Shown here one piece after another: positions 1 through 5,687 of a stretch of DNA of 9,686 nucleotides (the stretch's first letter is position 1; every line of letters starts with the position of its first letter). Origin of the DNA: Zoogloea sp. (lineage in GTDB: Bacteria; Pseudomonadota; Gammaproteobacteria; Burkholderiales; Rhodocyclaceae); assembly GCA_016790385.1 (NCBI GenBank), contig JAEUNV010000010.1, positions 1-9,686 of the forward strand, given 5' to 3'. A program made the translations under genes and the position numbers. The notes beneath the pieces were generated by a model. That model did not search any database, was not told the origin of the DNA, and saw only the letters and a list, made by a program, of their open reading frames with translations.

Positions 1-1467
1 GGCCAGGCGGACGAGCAGACGGTCGGTGCTCCCGCCCGTCATCGCCAGCCCAAGCGTGCCGTTGGCGCTGGCCAGCAAGTCGGCAACGGATTGCCCGCGC
101 ATGGCGAGCGTCGCGTGCCCGCCGAGCACGCCGGAGGTGAAGCGGCGCGAGTTTGTATCGGGCAGTAGCTCGCGCAGTTGCAGGCGCGTGGCGCGCATGT
201 CCAGCTTTGCGCTGGCGGGTTGCTTGCGGGTGTCCAGTTCCAGTTTGCCGTCGGTCACGCCCTTGGCGAGGCCGAGCTTGAGGGGGGAAAGACTCACCTG
301 GCGGTCAACAATCGTGAGCCGGCCCTGGGCCGAGTCAAGGGGCAGCCCGGTATTGCGAAAATCGTCGATGACGAAATCCAGATCCACATTGGCCGCAGCA
401 ATTTTTTCAAAGCCGAGCGGGCGCGAGGGCAGGACCTTTCCCGGGCGTGGAGCGATCTCCTGCCCGGTGCTCGTGCGAGCACCGATAAACCCAGACAGGT
501 CGGACAGATCGAGGCGTCCGGAGCGCAGCTTTCCCGCAAGTTTCTGAGGTGTGGTGCTGCGATCGATGCTCAGCCGCCCGCTCACATCGCTTGATCCCAC
601 CTTTCCGTCGATATCCTGGAACTGCCAGCTCGGGCCGGTTCTCACCAGGCGGCCGGCTATGCGATAGGGCGGTGTGGCGGGGAGCGGAACGCCGGTCAAG
701 GGGAACAAGCCCGCAAGGCTTTGCCCCGACAGGGTGAAAAGGATGTCGAGCCCGTCTATTTGTGCAAGGTCAGCGGCACTGCCACTCACGCTGAAACGGG
801 TTGGCCCGATGCTGCCACGGGCATCCACCGAGTAAGGCTGGTTGCCATACAGAAGCCCCTGCACCACGTCGGCCTTTCCCGAAATATCGACCGCCTCGCC
901 TGCCCAGCGGCCGGCGACGGTGACATTCAGGCGCTCCTTGTCCTGTTCCGAGGTGATGCGGAGTTTGAGATCGACCTTGCGAGCCGGAAGGCGCAGGCCG
1001 AGTGTGCCATCGCGGATGCGGATCTTTCCGTAGCGCACCGCAAGGGGAGCCTCGTCGCCCTGCCGGCCGAAAAGCCAATTGCCCTTGCCGGCGGCGTCTT
1101 CCTCCAGCTGGACATCGGCGCGATCCAGGTCCAGGCCATCGAGCACCCAGTTGCCCTTCAGGGATTCGGTCAGGTTCAGTGTGATCTGAAGCCTGCCTAC
1201 CCTGGCCAGGTGCGGTGCCTTGCCACCCGGCGCGTTGGCCAGTTCGACCTCTTCCGCGCTGAGGCTGGGATGGAGGCTCCACAGATGGACGGAAAGGGGG
1301 CCGTTGATGCGGATCTCCCGTTCCAGACGACCGCTGATCACGTATTCGAGGGGGCGGCGCAGCACATTCCAGTCGAAAAGGGCGGTGCCAAGACCGATCA
1401 CGGCCAGGGCGGCGGCGGCCTGGCGGAGACGTCTGCGGCGGCGAGTTGGGGGGGCTTGCGTCGGCAT
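1..1467 (-). CDS. AsmA-family protein, N-terminal part (continues past the left edge)
   Basis: This is the first 489 codons of a minus-strand gene with no stop before the window edge. After a basic N-terminus (residues 9-15 are almost all Arg) there is one hydrophobic segment at about residues 16-31, the expected inner-membrane anchor. The following region, with elements such as NGPLSVHLWSLHPSLSAEEV and a KGNW..DGLDLDRADVQLEED..GKGNWLFG pattern, matches the N-terminal domain of AsmA-type proteins, and the beta-rich repeated strands after it fit the long periplasmic body. AsmA-like proteins are implicated in phospholipid transport or outer-membrane homeostasis; the exact role of this member is inferred. 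The ATG at 1467 is chosen because two tandem in-frame TAA stops lie just upstream, only one codon away. No good ribosome-binding site is visible. The gene is divergent from the BON cluster. It could equally be annotated as DUF748/AsmA-like. Confidence 0.85.
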   Translation of the reverse strand, partial: MPTQAPPTRRRRRLRQAAAALAVIGLGTALFDWNVLRRPLEYVISGRLEREIRINGPLSVHLWSLHPSLSAEEVELANAPGGKAPHLARVGRLQITLNLTESLKGNWVLDGLDLDRADVQLEEDAAGKGNWLFGRQGDEAPLAVRYGKIRIRDGTLGLRLPARKVDLKLRITSEQDKERLNVTVAGRWAGEAVDISGKADVVQGLLYGNQPYSVDARGSIGPTRFSVSGSAADLAQIDGLDILFTLSGQSLAGLFPLTGVPLPATPPYRIAGRLVRTGPSWQFQDIDGKVGSSDVSGRLSIDRSTTPQKLAGKLRSGRLDLSDLSGFIGARTSTGQEIAPRPGKVLPSRPLGFEKIAAANVDLDFVIDDFRNTGLPLDSAQGRLTIVDRQVSLSPLKLGLAKGVTDGKLELDTRKQPASAKLDMRATRLQLRELLPDTNSRRFTSGVLGGHATLAMRGQSVADLLASANGTLGLAMTGGSTDRLLVRLA

Positions 1468-1640
1468 GCGTTATTACGGAGTGAAAAACCTGCCTGCATC
1501 TTATGCGTGACCGGCGGGTTCCGGTGTCGGCAGCGGACGAGCGGCCTGTAAGACATGTCCGGCACGAACGCCGCCCGGCGCAACGCCGCGGCTGCACGAG
1601 CGCCCTGGCGCGGGGGCTTGCCGCCCCGCCGGTGGCGAGT

Positions 1641-1697
1641 CTGATCCGACAGGGCCGACGGTCGATTCCTACAGGCCTTTCCGTTTTTGTCGGACAG
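1641..1697. repeat. Imperfect inverted repeat upstream of the BON gene
   Basis: CTGaTCCGACA at 1641-1651 pairs with TGTCGGACAG at 1688-1697: ten pairs with one bulged base. Inside it, AGGgCC (1651-1656) can pair with GGCCT (1673-1677). The loop is long, so this could be two half-sites for a regulator or an RNA fold rather than a classic terminator. Function is not known. Confidence 0.4.
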
Positions 1698-1793
1698 ATC
1701 GAGTCCGGGGCGACGAATACATTGGAGCCATGGAAACGCAAACGCAGTGTCTGAATGCAGCTGCGATTCCTGATTCAACTTCAATCGAAAACC

Positions 1794-1800
1794 AGAGGAG
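1794..1800 (+). promoter_or_regulatory. Ribosome-binding site of the BON gene
   Basis: AGAGGAG lies six bases before the ATG at 1807 and fixes that start. The arrangement (purine-rich SD, a short spacer, then ATCATG) recurs before the DUF883 gene and the small membrane-protein gene. Confidence 0.8.
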
Positions 1801-1806
1801 AACATC

Positions 1807-2133
1807 ATGAAGAAGTCCGCCAAATCGATCCTTGTTGCCAGCATGCTGGCCCTTGCCACCGCGACCTCGGCCTATGCGGTCGAAAAGGCCCAAGAAAAGT
1901 CGTCCGTGTCGCAATACGTGGATGACGCCTCGATCACCGCGAACATCAAGGCCAAGCACGCGGAAGACAAATCCGTGCGCATCACCGCCATCGGTGTGGA
2001 AACCAAGAATGGCGTGGTGCAGTTGTCCGGCTTCACCCCGTCGGCAACCGAGAGGATGCGCGCTGAGGAGATCGCCAAGTCGGTCGACGGCGTGAAATCG
2101 GTCAAGAACGACATCATCGTTCGCGCCAAGTGA
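1807..2133 (+). CDS. Periplasmic BON-domain protein (OsmY-like, single domain)
   Basis: A 108-residue protein with a clear Sec signal peptide: KKSAK at the N-terminus, a hydrophobic core at about residues 7-19, and a probable signal-peptidase I site after AYA at residue 24. The mature part is one BON domain (about residues 36-107), with the usual pattern D.SI...IKAKHAEDKSV....I.VETKNGVVQLSGF, then ERMRAEEIAKSVDGVKSVKNDI. BON domains are thought to bind phospholipid or other hydrophobic ligands and to stabilise the envelope; OsmY itself has two copies and is induced by osmotic and stationary-phase stress. This protein has only one, as in many betaproteobacterial short BON proteins. It is the first gene of a stress-type cluster and is preceded by a good ribosome-binding site. 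Substrate and induction are inferred. Confidence 0.9.
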   Translation: MKKSAKSILVASMLALATATSAYAVEKAQEKSSVSQYVDDASITANIKAKHAEDKSVRITAIGVETKNGVVQLSGFTPSATERMRAEEIAKSVDGVKSVKNDIIVRAK

Positions 2134-2142
2134 GCGCCCCAC

Positions 2143-2181
2143 GGCTTTGTCCGGCGTGAGTTGCACTGATCCGGACAGGCC
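2143..2181 (+). terminator. Hairpin after the BON gene, possible attenuator
   Basis: TGTCCGG (2148-2154) pairs with CCGGACA (2171-2177), extended by GGC (2143-2145) with GCC (2179-2181) across a small internal loop, giving about ten pairs around a 16-base loop. It is followed by only a short CCTTTG, so it is a weak terminator candidate. It might limit read-through or stabilise the upstream mRNA, or its arms could be a DNA operator. Confidence 0.4.
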
Positions 2182-2223
2182 GTGCCTTTGAAATCAGCTT
2201 CGAGATCAATTCAGGAGAAGATC

Positions 2224-2562
2224 ATGAATACCATCGAGACCACCCCCACCACCCCGAACACTTCGACCACGCCGGGCAGCATCCGGCAGGTTGCCTCCGA
2301 CCTTCAGGAGAGCGCTCGGGCCGCCATCCCCGGCGTGCGTCGCCAGCTGGATGCCACGGCGGAAGTCACCCGCGATGCGGCTGCCACCGTCATCGACAAC
2401 CTGCGCTGTGCCGCCAGGGATGCGGCTGAGGTGCTGCGTCGCGACGCCCACCATTCCAAGCATGTGGCAGAGCGCTACATCGGCAGCAACCCCTGGCGAT
2501 CGGCGGCAATCATCGGTGCCGCCGGCCTCCTGGTTGGCGCCTTGCTCAGCCGCCGCCGCTAA
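2224..2562 (+). CDS. DUF883 (ElaB/YqjD-type) membrane-anchored protein
   Basis: A 112-residue protein. The first 20 residues are Thr/Pro-rich and low in complexity. Residues of about 22-85 form a charged, Ala-rich amphipathic helix region, and the C-terminus ERYIGSNPWRSAAIIGAAG.. followed by LLVGALLSRRR is the signature tail of the family: a conserved NPW, one membrane span (about 93-108) and a terminal RRR. Family members ElaB and YqjD are C-tail-anchored inner-membrane proteins; YqjD associates with ribosomes in stationary phase. Whether this protein does so is unknown. The start is the ATG at 2224, with AGGAGA at 2213-2218; an in-frame earlier start at 2182 has no ribosome-binding site and is rejected. 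It lies between envelope-stress genes, consistent with stationary-phase or osmotic expression. Confidence 0.88.
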   Translation: MNTIETTPTTPNTSTTPGSIRQVASDLQESARAAIPGVRRQLDATAEVTRDAAATVIDNLRCAARDAAEVLRRDAHHSKHVAERYIGSNPWRSAAIIGAAGLLVGALLSRRR

Positions 2563-2646
2563 GGCATCCGAGCGATCTCCGGGGTGCCGGCCCCTGGCAC
2601 TCAAGCAAGTGGGCCGGACATGCCCCTCGAATTCGGGAGCAATTCT

Positions 2647-3297
2647 ATGAAAATCAAAATCTTTCCCCTCGGCATGGCTGCGCTGGTTGGCCTGAGCGCC
2701 TGCGCGGGTATGTCGGAAACGCAGCGCAATGCCGGCATGGGCGCCCTCGGCGGCGCCGTCGGTGGCGCCCTGATCGGCAAGGCCACGGGCAGTGACAAGG
2801 TGGGCCGCGACGCGGCCATCGGTGCAGGCCTTGGCGCCCTGGGCGGTTACGTGTGGTCGCAGCGCATGGAGGCACAGCGCCAGGCCATGAGCCAGGCCAC
2901 CTCGGGCACCGGTGTCGAAGTGACCCGCACCTCCGACGACCAGCTCAAGCTGGAAATCCCCAGCGACATTTCGTTTGACGTGGGGCGCAGTGAGATCAAG
3001 CCGGACATGCGCCCCATCCTCACCCGCTTCGCCCAGACCCTGAAAGACAATCCGGGCGCAACGATCCGTATCGTCGGGCACACCGACAGCACCGGCGAGG
3101 ACAGCGTGAATCGCCCGCTGTCGCTTGGACGCGCGATGAGTGCCCGCGATTTCCTGGTGGATCGGGGCGTGGCGGCAGCGCGCATCGGCGTGGCGGGACG
3201 AGGCGAGCAAGAGCCCGTTGCTTCCAACGCGACGGAAGCGGGCCGGGCCAAAAACCGCCGTATCGAGATTTTCGTGGGCGAACCGGGCGGCGCCTGA
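2647..3297 (+). CDS. OmpA-family outer-membrane lipoprotein with glycine zipper (YiaD-like)
   Basis: A 216-residue lipoprotein. The lipobox LSAC puts the lipidated Cys at residue 19, and the next residue is Ala, so outer-membrane sorting is expected. Residues 28-70 are a glycine-zipper region (GMGALGGAVGGALIG... GAGLGALGGYVW) likely to associate with membrane. A linker leads to a C-terminal OmpA domain (about 100-210), which binds the diaminopimelate of peptidoglycan. It has the core GHTDSTG..SVN, LS..RA and GRAKNRRIEI patterns; D147 of HTD and R162 of the RA pair match the two known peptidoglycan-contact residues. Length and architecture match YiaD-like proteins. The ATG at 2647 is chosen because the lipobox is at the right distance and GGGAG lies at 2635-2639; the earlier in-frame start at 2584 would bury the signal. 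Role: linking the outer membrane to the cell wall under stress (inferred). Confidence 0.92.
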   Translation: MKIKIFPLGMAALVGLSACAGMSETQRNAGMGALGGAVGGALIGKATGSDKVGRDAAIGAGLGALGGYVWSQRMEAQRQAMSQATSGTGVEVTRTSDDQLKLEIPSDISFDVGRSEIKPDMRPILTRFAQTLKDNPGATIRIVGHTDSTGEDSVNRPLSLGRAMSARDFLVDRGVAAARIGVAGRGEQEPVASNATEAGRAKNRRIEIFVGEPGGA

Positions 3298-3310
3298 GCC
3301 CGCTGCAATG

Positions 3311-3316
3311 AGGAGG
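3311..3316 (+). promoter_or_regulatory. Strong ribosome-binding site of the small membrane-protein gene
   Basis: AGGAGG at 3311-3316 lies seven bases before the ATG at 3324. It is the best Shine-Dalgarno in the window and supports the view that the short reading frame after it is a real gene. Confidence 0.75.
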
Positions 3317-3323
3317 AACAATC

Positions 3324-3572
3324 ATGCGTGGATCGAGCCATCACTCCGGTGATCCTGTCTGGGCCGAGCCCGGGCCGTGGGATTGGACCGTGACAATATC
3401 GTTCATCGCCACCTTGCTGCTGTGCTTCGGGATGCTCTTTTCGAGCCTCGTGTTTGGCAACGAGGATTCCGGCTGCCCGGAAAACATGTCCGGCCTGCAG
3501 CGCATGATCGGCCCCGCAGCCTGGTACGCATTCGATGAATGTGTACTCCCCGCGCCCGCCGTGGCCCGCTGA
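3324..3572 (+). CDS. Small single-span membrane protein of unknown family (82 aa)
   Basis: I do not recognise a family. The protein has a short Pro/Trp-rich N-terminus (WAEPGPWDW at 13-21), one hydrophobic helix at about residues 22-44 (TVTISFIATLLLCFGMLFSS), and a tail of about 38 residues with Cys51 and Cys73 separated by an aromatic, Pro-containing stretch. With few charges near the helix, topology is uncertain. If the tail is periplasmic, the two cysteines could form a disulfide. The reading frame starts 26 bases after the OmpA-lipoprotein stop, has an excellent ribosome-binding site and is followed by a strong hairpin, so it looks like the last gene of a four-gene unit. Coding reality is well supported; function is unknown. 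Confidence 0.7.
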   Translation: MRGSSHHSGDPVWAEPGPWDWTVTISFIATLLLCFGMLFSSLVFGNEDSGCPENMSGLQRMIGPAAWYAFDECVLPAPAVAR

Positions 3573-3600
3573 ACACCCTGCGGGAGCGGACCACCCGGAT

Positions 3601-3632
3601 AGGGCAGCCGGCTTCGCGAGCCGCGCTGCCCT
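3601..3632 (+). terminator. Strong hairpin closing the BON-DUF883-OmpA-membrane-protein group
   Basis: AGGGCAGC pairs perfectly with GCTGCCCT, and inside it CGGCT pairs with AGCCG around a TCGCG loop, with a single bulged C: 13 pairs in 32 bases, 29 bases after the stop at 3572. The T-tract after it is poor (TCGCACATTCATTG), so termination may need help from Rho or the stem may mainly protect the 3' end of the mRNA. Confidence 0.6.
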
Positions 3633-3668
3633 TCGCACATTCATTGTCACTGCTGAGGGCTGGCGGCG

Positions 3669-3699
3669 CCGGTCTGGTGGGAGTGAGACCCGCCACCGG
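3669..3699. repeat. Second hairpin in the 3573-3866 gap
   Basis: CCGGT (3669-3673) pairs with ACCGG (3695-3699), and GGTGGG (3676-3681) pairs with CCCGCC (3689-3694) with one wobble and a two-base CT bulge; the loop is AGTGAGA. It has no T-tract. It could be a second terminator, an RNA element of the response-regulator leader or a protein site. Confidence 0.45.
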
Positions 3700-3743
3700 T
3701 CGGGTCGAAGCAGGTATGCGTCAGAGCCGGCCTACGAGCGTTT

Positions 3744-3755
3744 AGGTGATCACCT
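3744..3755. promoter_or_regulatory. Perfect 12-base palindrome, candidate operator
   Basis: AGGTGATCACCT is a perfect palindrome about 110 bases upstream of the response-regulator start. Its position and symmetry suit a dimeric regulator, but no known consensus is matched and chance is possible. Confidence 0.35.
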
Positions 3756-3866
3756 CCAGGGGGGCGGGGCCGAGTGCTGCCAGACTGGTATCAGAGCGAC
3801 GCGCTTCGTTCACATGGGCAAAGTCGCCCCCGCCCTCCGGAAACTCAAACTCAGAAAGAAATCGTC

Positions 3867-4280
3867 ATGGATGCCCGAGCCAACCGGCCACTTCGCGTGG
3901 TGTTGATAGAAGATTCCGCGGTTCTGCGGGATATGCTTTCGTCAATTCTCGGTGGGATTCGCACGCTCGAGATCGTCGGCACGGCCGACAGCGAATCGGC
4001 CGCCCTGGTCGTCCTGACGCGAGTCCGCCCGGATCTGGCCATCGTCGATCTGGAACTCAAGGCCGGCACCGGGCTTGGCATCCTCGCCTCCCTGCATGCC
4101 GCGCCGGAGCGCTTCGGTTCGCCTGCGGCGGTGGTGTTCTCCAATCACTCCCATCCGGCGGTGAGGGCGCGCTGTGCCGCGCTTGGAGCGGCCGCGTTCT
4201 TCGACAAGTCCTTTCAAATGGATGAGCTGCTGGGCTACGTGGATGGCATGGCCGGGCAGGGGGCACCCCTTGCCATTTGA
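3867..4280 (+). CDS. Stand-alone receiver-domain response regulator (CheY-like)
   Basis: A 137-residue protein made of one receiver domain and nothing else. The acidic pair is E15-D16 (VVLIEDSAVLRDML), the phosphate acceptor is D61 (PDLAIVDLEL), the switch Ser is S92 (VVFSNHS) and the invariant Lys is K114 (FFDKSF), so all key receiver residues are present. There is no DNA-binding or enzymatic output domain, so it should act through protein contacts or in a phosphorelay. No histidine kinase is in the window. The ATG at 3867 is preceded only by the weak AGAAAGAA at 3853-3860; the earlier in-frame start at 3774 adds 31 residues unlike any receiver and is rejected. It sits alone between two gaps, followed 161 bases later by a ferritin-like gene, which suggests a stress link. 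Partner kinase and target are unknown. Confidence 0.88.
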   Translation: MDARANRPLRVVLIEDSAVLRDMLSSILGGIRTLEIVGTADSESAALVVLTRVRPDLAIVDLELKAGTGLGILASLHAAPERFGSPAAVVFSNHSHPAVRARCAALGAAAFFDKSFQMDELLGYVDGMAGQGAPLAI

Positions 4281-4308
4281 CCCTGTTCCATTACCGGGGA
4301 TAGGACTC

Positions 4309-4339
4309 GTCCGACATGGGCTGCCTGCGGCGTCCGACA
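4309..4339. repeat. Direct repeat GTCCGACA x2 upstream of the ferritin-like gene
   Basis: GTCCGACA occurs at 4309-4316 and again at 4332-4339, 23 bases start to start (about two helical turns), in the 161-base gap between the response regulator and the ferritin-like gene. Spacing on one face of the helix would suit a regulator binding in tandem; this is inference. Confidence 0.35.
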
Positions 4340-4430
4340 GCGCGGGAAATAGGGCGAGGCCATCATGGAGTCATGACGGTGGTGATTGCAATCAGGCAAC
4401 TGCACCGTTCCTATTCCGGAAACCCGACTC

Positions 4431-4436
4431 AGGAGA
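4431..4436 (+). promoter_or_regulatory. Ribosome-binding site of the ferritin-like gene
   Basis: AGGAGA lies five bases before the ATG at 4442 and decides the start. An in-frame earlier start at 4316 would add 42 residues without family similarity. Confidence 0.75.
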
Positions 4437-4441
4437 TTGTC

Positions 4442-4984
4442 ATGGCCAAGGATTACACCAACGATTCCAGCTTCCTCACCGACGTGAAAACCCTGCGCGC
4501 CCGCGCCCGCAAGCAGATCGAGGACGGTGCGCTGACGCCCGGCTACGAACTTGACCCGGACCAGGCGATTCATCTGCTGAACACCGCGCTGGCCACCGAA
4601 CTGGTTTGCGTACTGCGCTATCGCCAGCATGCGGTCACCGCCAGCGGCATCCATTCCGAGCCGATCGCAGCGGAATTCCTGGTGCATTCGAACGAGGAAC
4701 TGGCCCACGCCGACCTGCTCGCCAAACGCATCGTGCAGCTGGGTGGCACGCCGCAGATGGACCCGGCGGGCTTGAGCGAACGCAGCCATGCCGAGTACGT
4801 GGCCTGTGACAGCATCGACAAGATGATCCGCGAGAACCTGATCGCCGAGCGGATTGCCATTGAGAGCTATCGCGAAATGATCCGGTTCTTTGGCGACAAG
4901 GACTCGACGACCCGTGCCATGCTCGAAGGCATTCTCGCGATGGAAGAGGCGCACGCGGACGAACTGGCCGATCTGCTCGAATAA
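4442..4984 (+). CDS. Bacterioferritin-like diiron protein (ferritin-like domain)
   Basis: A 180-residue cytoplasmic four-helix protein. It has the bacterioferritin-type diiron ligand pattern: E53 (ALATELVCVLRY), E86..H89 (NEELAHAD), E136 (LIAERIAIESY) and E168..H171 (MEEAHADEL). The 33-residue spacing of E53 to E86 matches bacterioferritin. It differs from classic 158-residue bacterioferritin by an extra N-terminal segment of about 35 residues, a longer loop after the second helix (about 101-125), and Leu87 where bacterioferritin has the heme-ligating Met52 (the residue after the first ExxH Glu). Heme binding is therefore unlikely. Probable role: iron oxidation and storage or peroxide detoxification, perhaps Dps-like. 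The start at 4442 is fixed by AGGAGA. It sits after an orphan receiver gene; co-regulation is suggested by similar leaders. Confidence 0.85.
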   Translation: MAKDYTNDSSFLTDVKTLRARARKQIEDGALTPGYELDPDQAIHLLNTALATELVCVLRYRQHAVTASGIHSEPIAAEFLVHSNEELAHADLLAKRIVQLGGTPQMDPAGLSERSHAEYVACDSIDKMIRENLIAERIAIESYREMIRFFGDKDSTTRAMLEGILAMEEAHADELADLLE

Positions 4985-4988
4985 GGAC

Positions 4989-5029
4989 GGCCGGCTCCGG
5001 ATCGCCTCAAGTCCGAGAGCGGTCCGGCC
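4989..5029 (+). terminator. Possible terminator hairpin after the ferritin-like gene
   Basis: GGCCGG (4989-4994) pairs with CCGGCC (5024-5029), with a shorter inner pairing of CTC and GGA with TCC and GAG. Bulges and the lack of a T-tract make it a modest candidate, but it begins four bases after the stop at 4984. Confidence 0.35.
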
Positions 5030-5072
5030 CCGACATAAGATGGGAAGGGCGCGTGGGCTGGGCCACGCCACC

Positions 5073-5102
5073 TTCCTACAGTACTCACCGGGACCGTACA
5101 AT
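5073..5102 (+). promoter_or_regulatory. Candidate sigma-70 promoter of ubiC-ubiA
   Basis: TACAAT at 5097-5102 matches the -10 consensus at five of six positions, with a weak -35 TTCCTA at 5073-5078 (18-base spacer). The predicted transcript starts near 5109, about 25 bases before the ubiC ATG. The weak -35 keeps this tentative. Confidence 0.4.
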
Positions 5103-5132
5103 ACGGCCCGCCCGCATCAAGCCCCGCATCCC

Positions 5133-5687
5133 ATGACCCTCGCCCATTTTCCGGGCCGTGACCCTTTCCGCATTGCCGCCTGGCAGGCCCCCCGATACAT
5201 GCGGGGGTGGCTGAGTGACGACAGCTCACTCACGGCCCGAATCCGCGCCCGCTGCGGGCATTTTTCCTTGCAGGTGGTGAGCCAGGGCAAGGGCCGCGTG
5301 ATGCCCGATGAGCGTGCCGCGCTGGGCGTGGCCCACCCCGGCGATCTGTGGATTCGAGAAGTCCTGTTGATCGCCGATGGCGTGCCGGTGGTGTATGCCC
5401 GTTCGCTGGTGCCGACCACCTCCATACCGGCGGCCTGGCACCTTCTGCACGGTCTGGGCGGGCGACCTTTGGCCAATGTGCTCTTCAACGATCCCCGGGT
5501 GCGTCGTTCGCCCCTGGAGGCGGCGCGCCTGGATGCCCGGGATTCGCGCTGGCACCATGCGGCCCGCGCCACCTGCCGCGCCGATCTCCCGGCCTTGTGG
5601 GCGCGACGTTCGGCCTTCCGACGCAACGGATTCCCGCTGCTGATCACCGAAATCTTCCTGCCCGGGATCGGGATGCTTACGCCATGA
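5133..5687 (+). CDS. ubiC: Chorismate lyase
   Basis: A 184-residue cytoplasmic enzyme that cleaves chorismate to 4-hydroxybenzoate and pyruvate, the first committed step of ubiquinone synthesis. Family signatures appear in order: [13 protein letters not shown] (25-37), WIREVLL with R75 (equivalent to the catalytic Arg76 of the E. coli enzyme), VVYARSLVP (86-94), [14 protein letters not shown] (116-129), ARRSAF (157-162) and [10 protein letters not shown] with E173 (equivalent to Glu155). Length is close to the usual 165-200. The ATG at 5133 is chosen because it puts the WL.D..SLT motif at the usual distance; no good ribosome-binding site precedes it, and the frame is open further upstream into the ferritin gene, which is out of family. 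The stop overlaps the ubiA start (ATGA), so the two are translationally coupled. Confidence 0.93.
   Translation: MTLAHFPGRDPFRIAAWQAPRYMRGWLSDDSSLTARIRARCGHFSLQVVSQGKGRVMPDERAALGVAHPGDLWIREVLLIADGVPVVYARSLVPTTSIPAAWHLLHGLGGRPLANVLFNDPRVRRSPLEAARLDARDSRWHHAARATCRADLPALWARRSAFRRNGFPLLITEIFLPGIGMLTP

Larger units (their letters stand above)
1468..1806. other. Divergent intergenic region with no gene (339 bases)
   Basis: This gap lies between the AsmA-type gene (minus) and the BON gene (plus), so it should hold promoters in both directions. I could not find a convincing sigma-70 -35/-10 pair for either side. It does contain an imperfect inverted repeat (1641-1697), the word CATGTCCGGC at 1554-1563, and a 15-base stretch at 1689-1703 that recurs inside the AsmA gene. 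Open frames crossing it on the minus strand have no family features and are read as chance. Confidence 0.6.
3573..3866. other. Structured intergenic region between the membrane-protein gene and the response regulator
   Basis: There is no supported gene in these 294 bases. They hold two stable inverted repeats (3601-3632 and 3669-3699), a perfect 12-base palindrome (3744-3755) and a G-rich tract (about 3757-3770). I see no clear -35/-10 pair for the response-regulator gene. Reading frames that cross it lack start sites or family features. Confidence 0.6.

Noticed and set aside
721..1551. 276-codon plus-strand frame, and a 323-codon minus frame at 770-1741
   Set aside because: Both are shadows of the AsmA-type gene, whose own frame is open to the window edge and shows a membrane anchor and family pattern.
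2206..3321. 371-codon open frame on the minus strand
   Set aside because: It is antisense to the DUF883 and OmpA-lipoprotein genes, which have signal, lipobox and domain features. The antisense protein shows no family pattern.
3748..3757. GATCACCTCC, identical to the 3' tail of 16S rRNA
   Set aside because: Only the short tail matches and the flanks do not resemble rRNA. It is half explained by the 12-base palindrome.
4442..4984. Dps-like 'thioferritin' with a Cys pair near the diiron site
   Set aside because: Only Cys56 and Cys122 are present, 66 residues apart, which does not look like the closely spaced pair I recall for that group. I cannot exclude it without a structure model.
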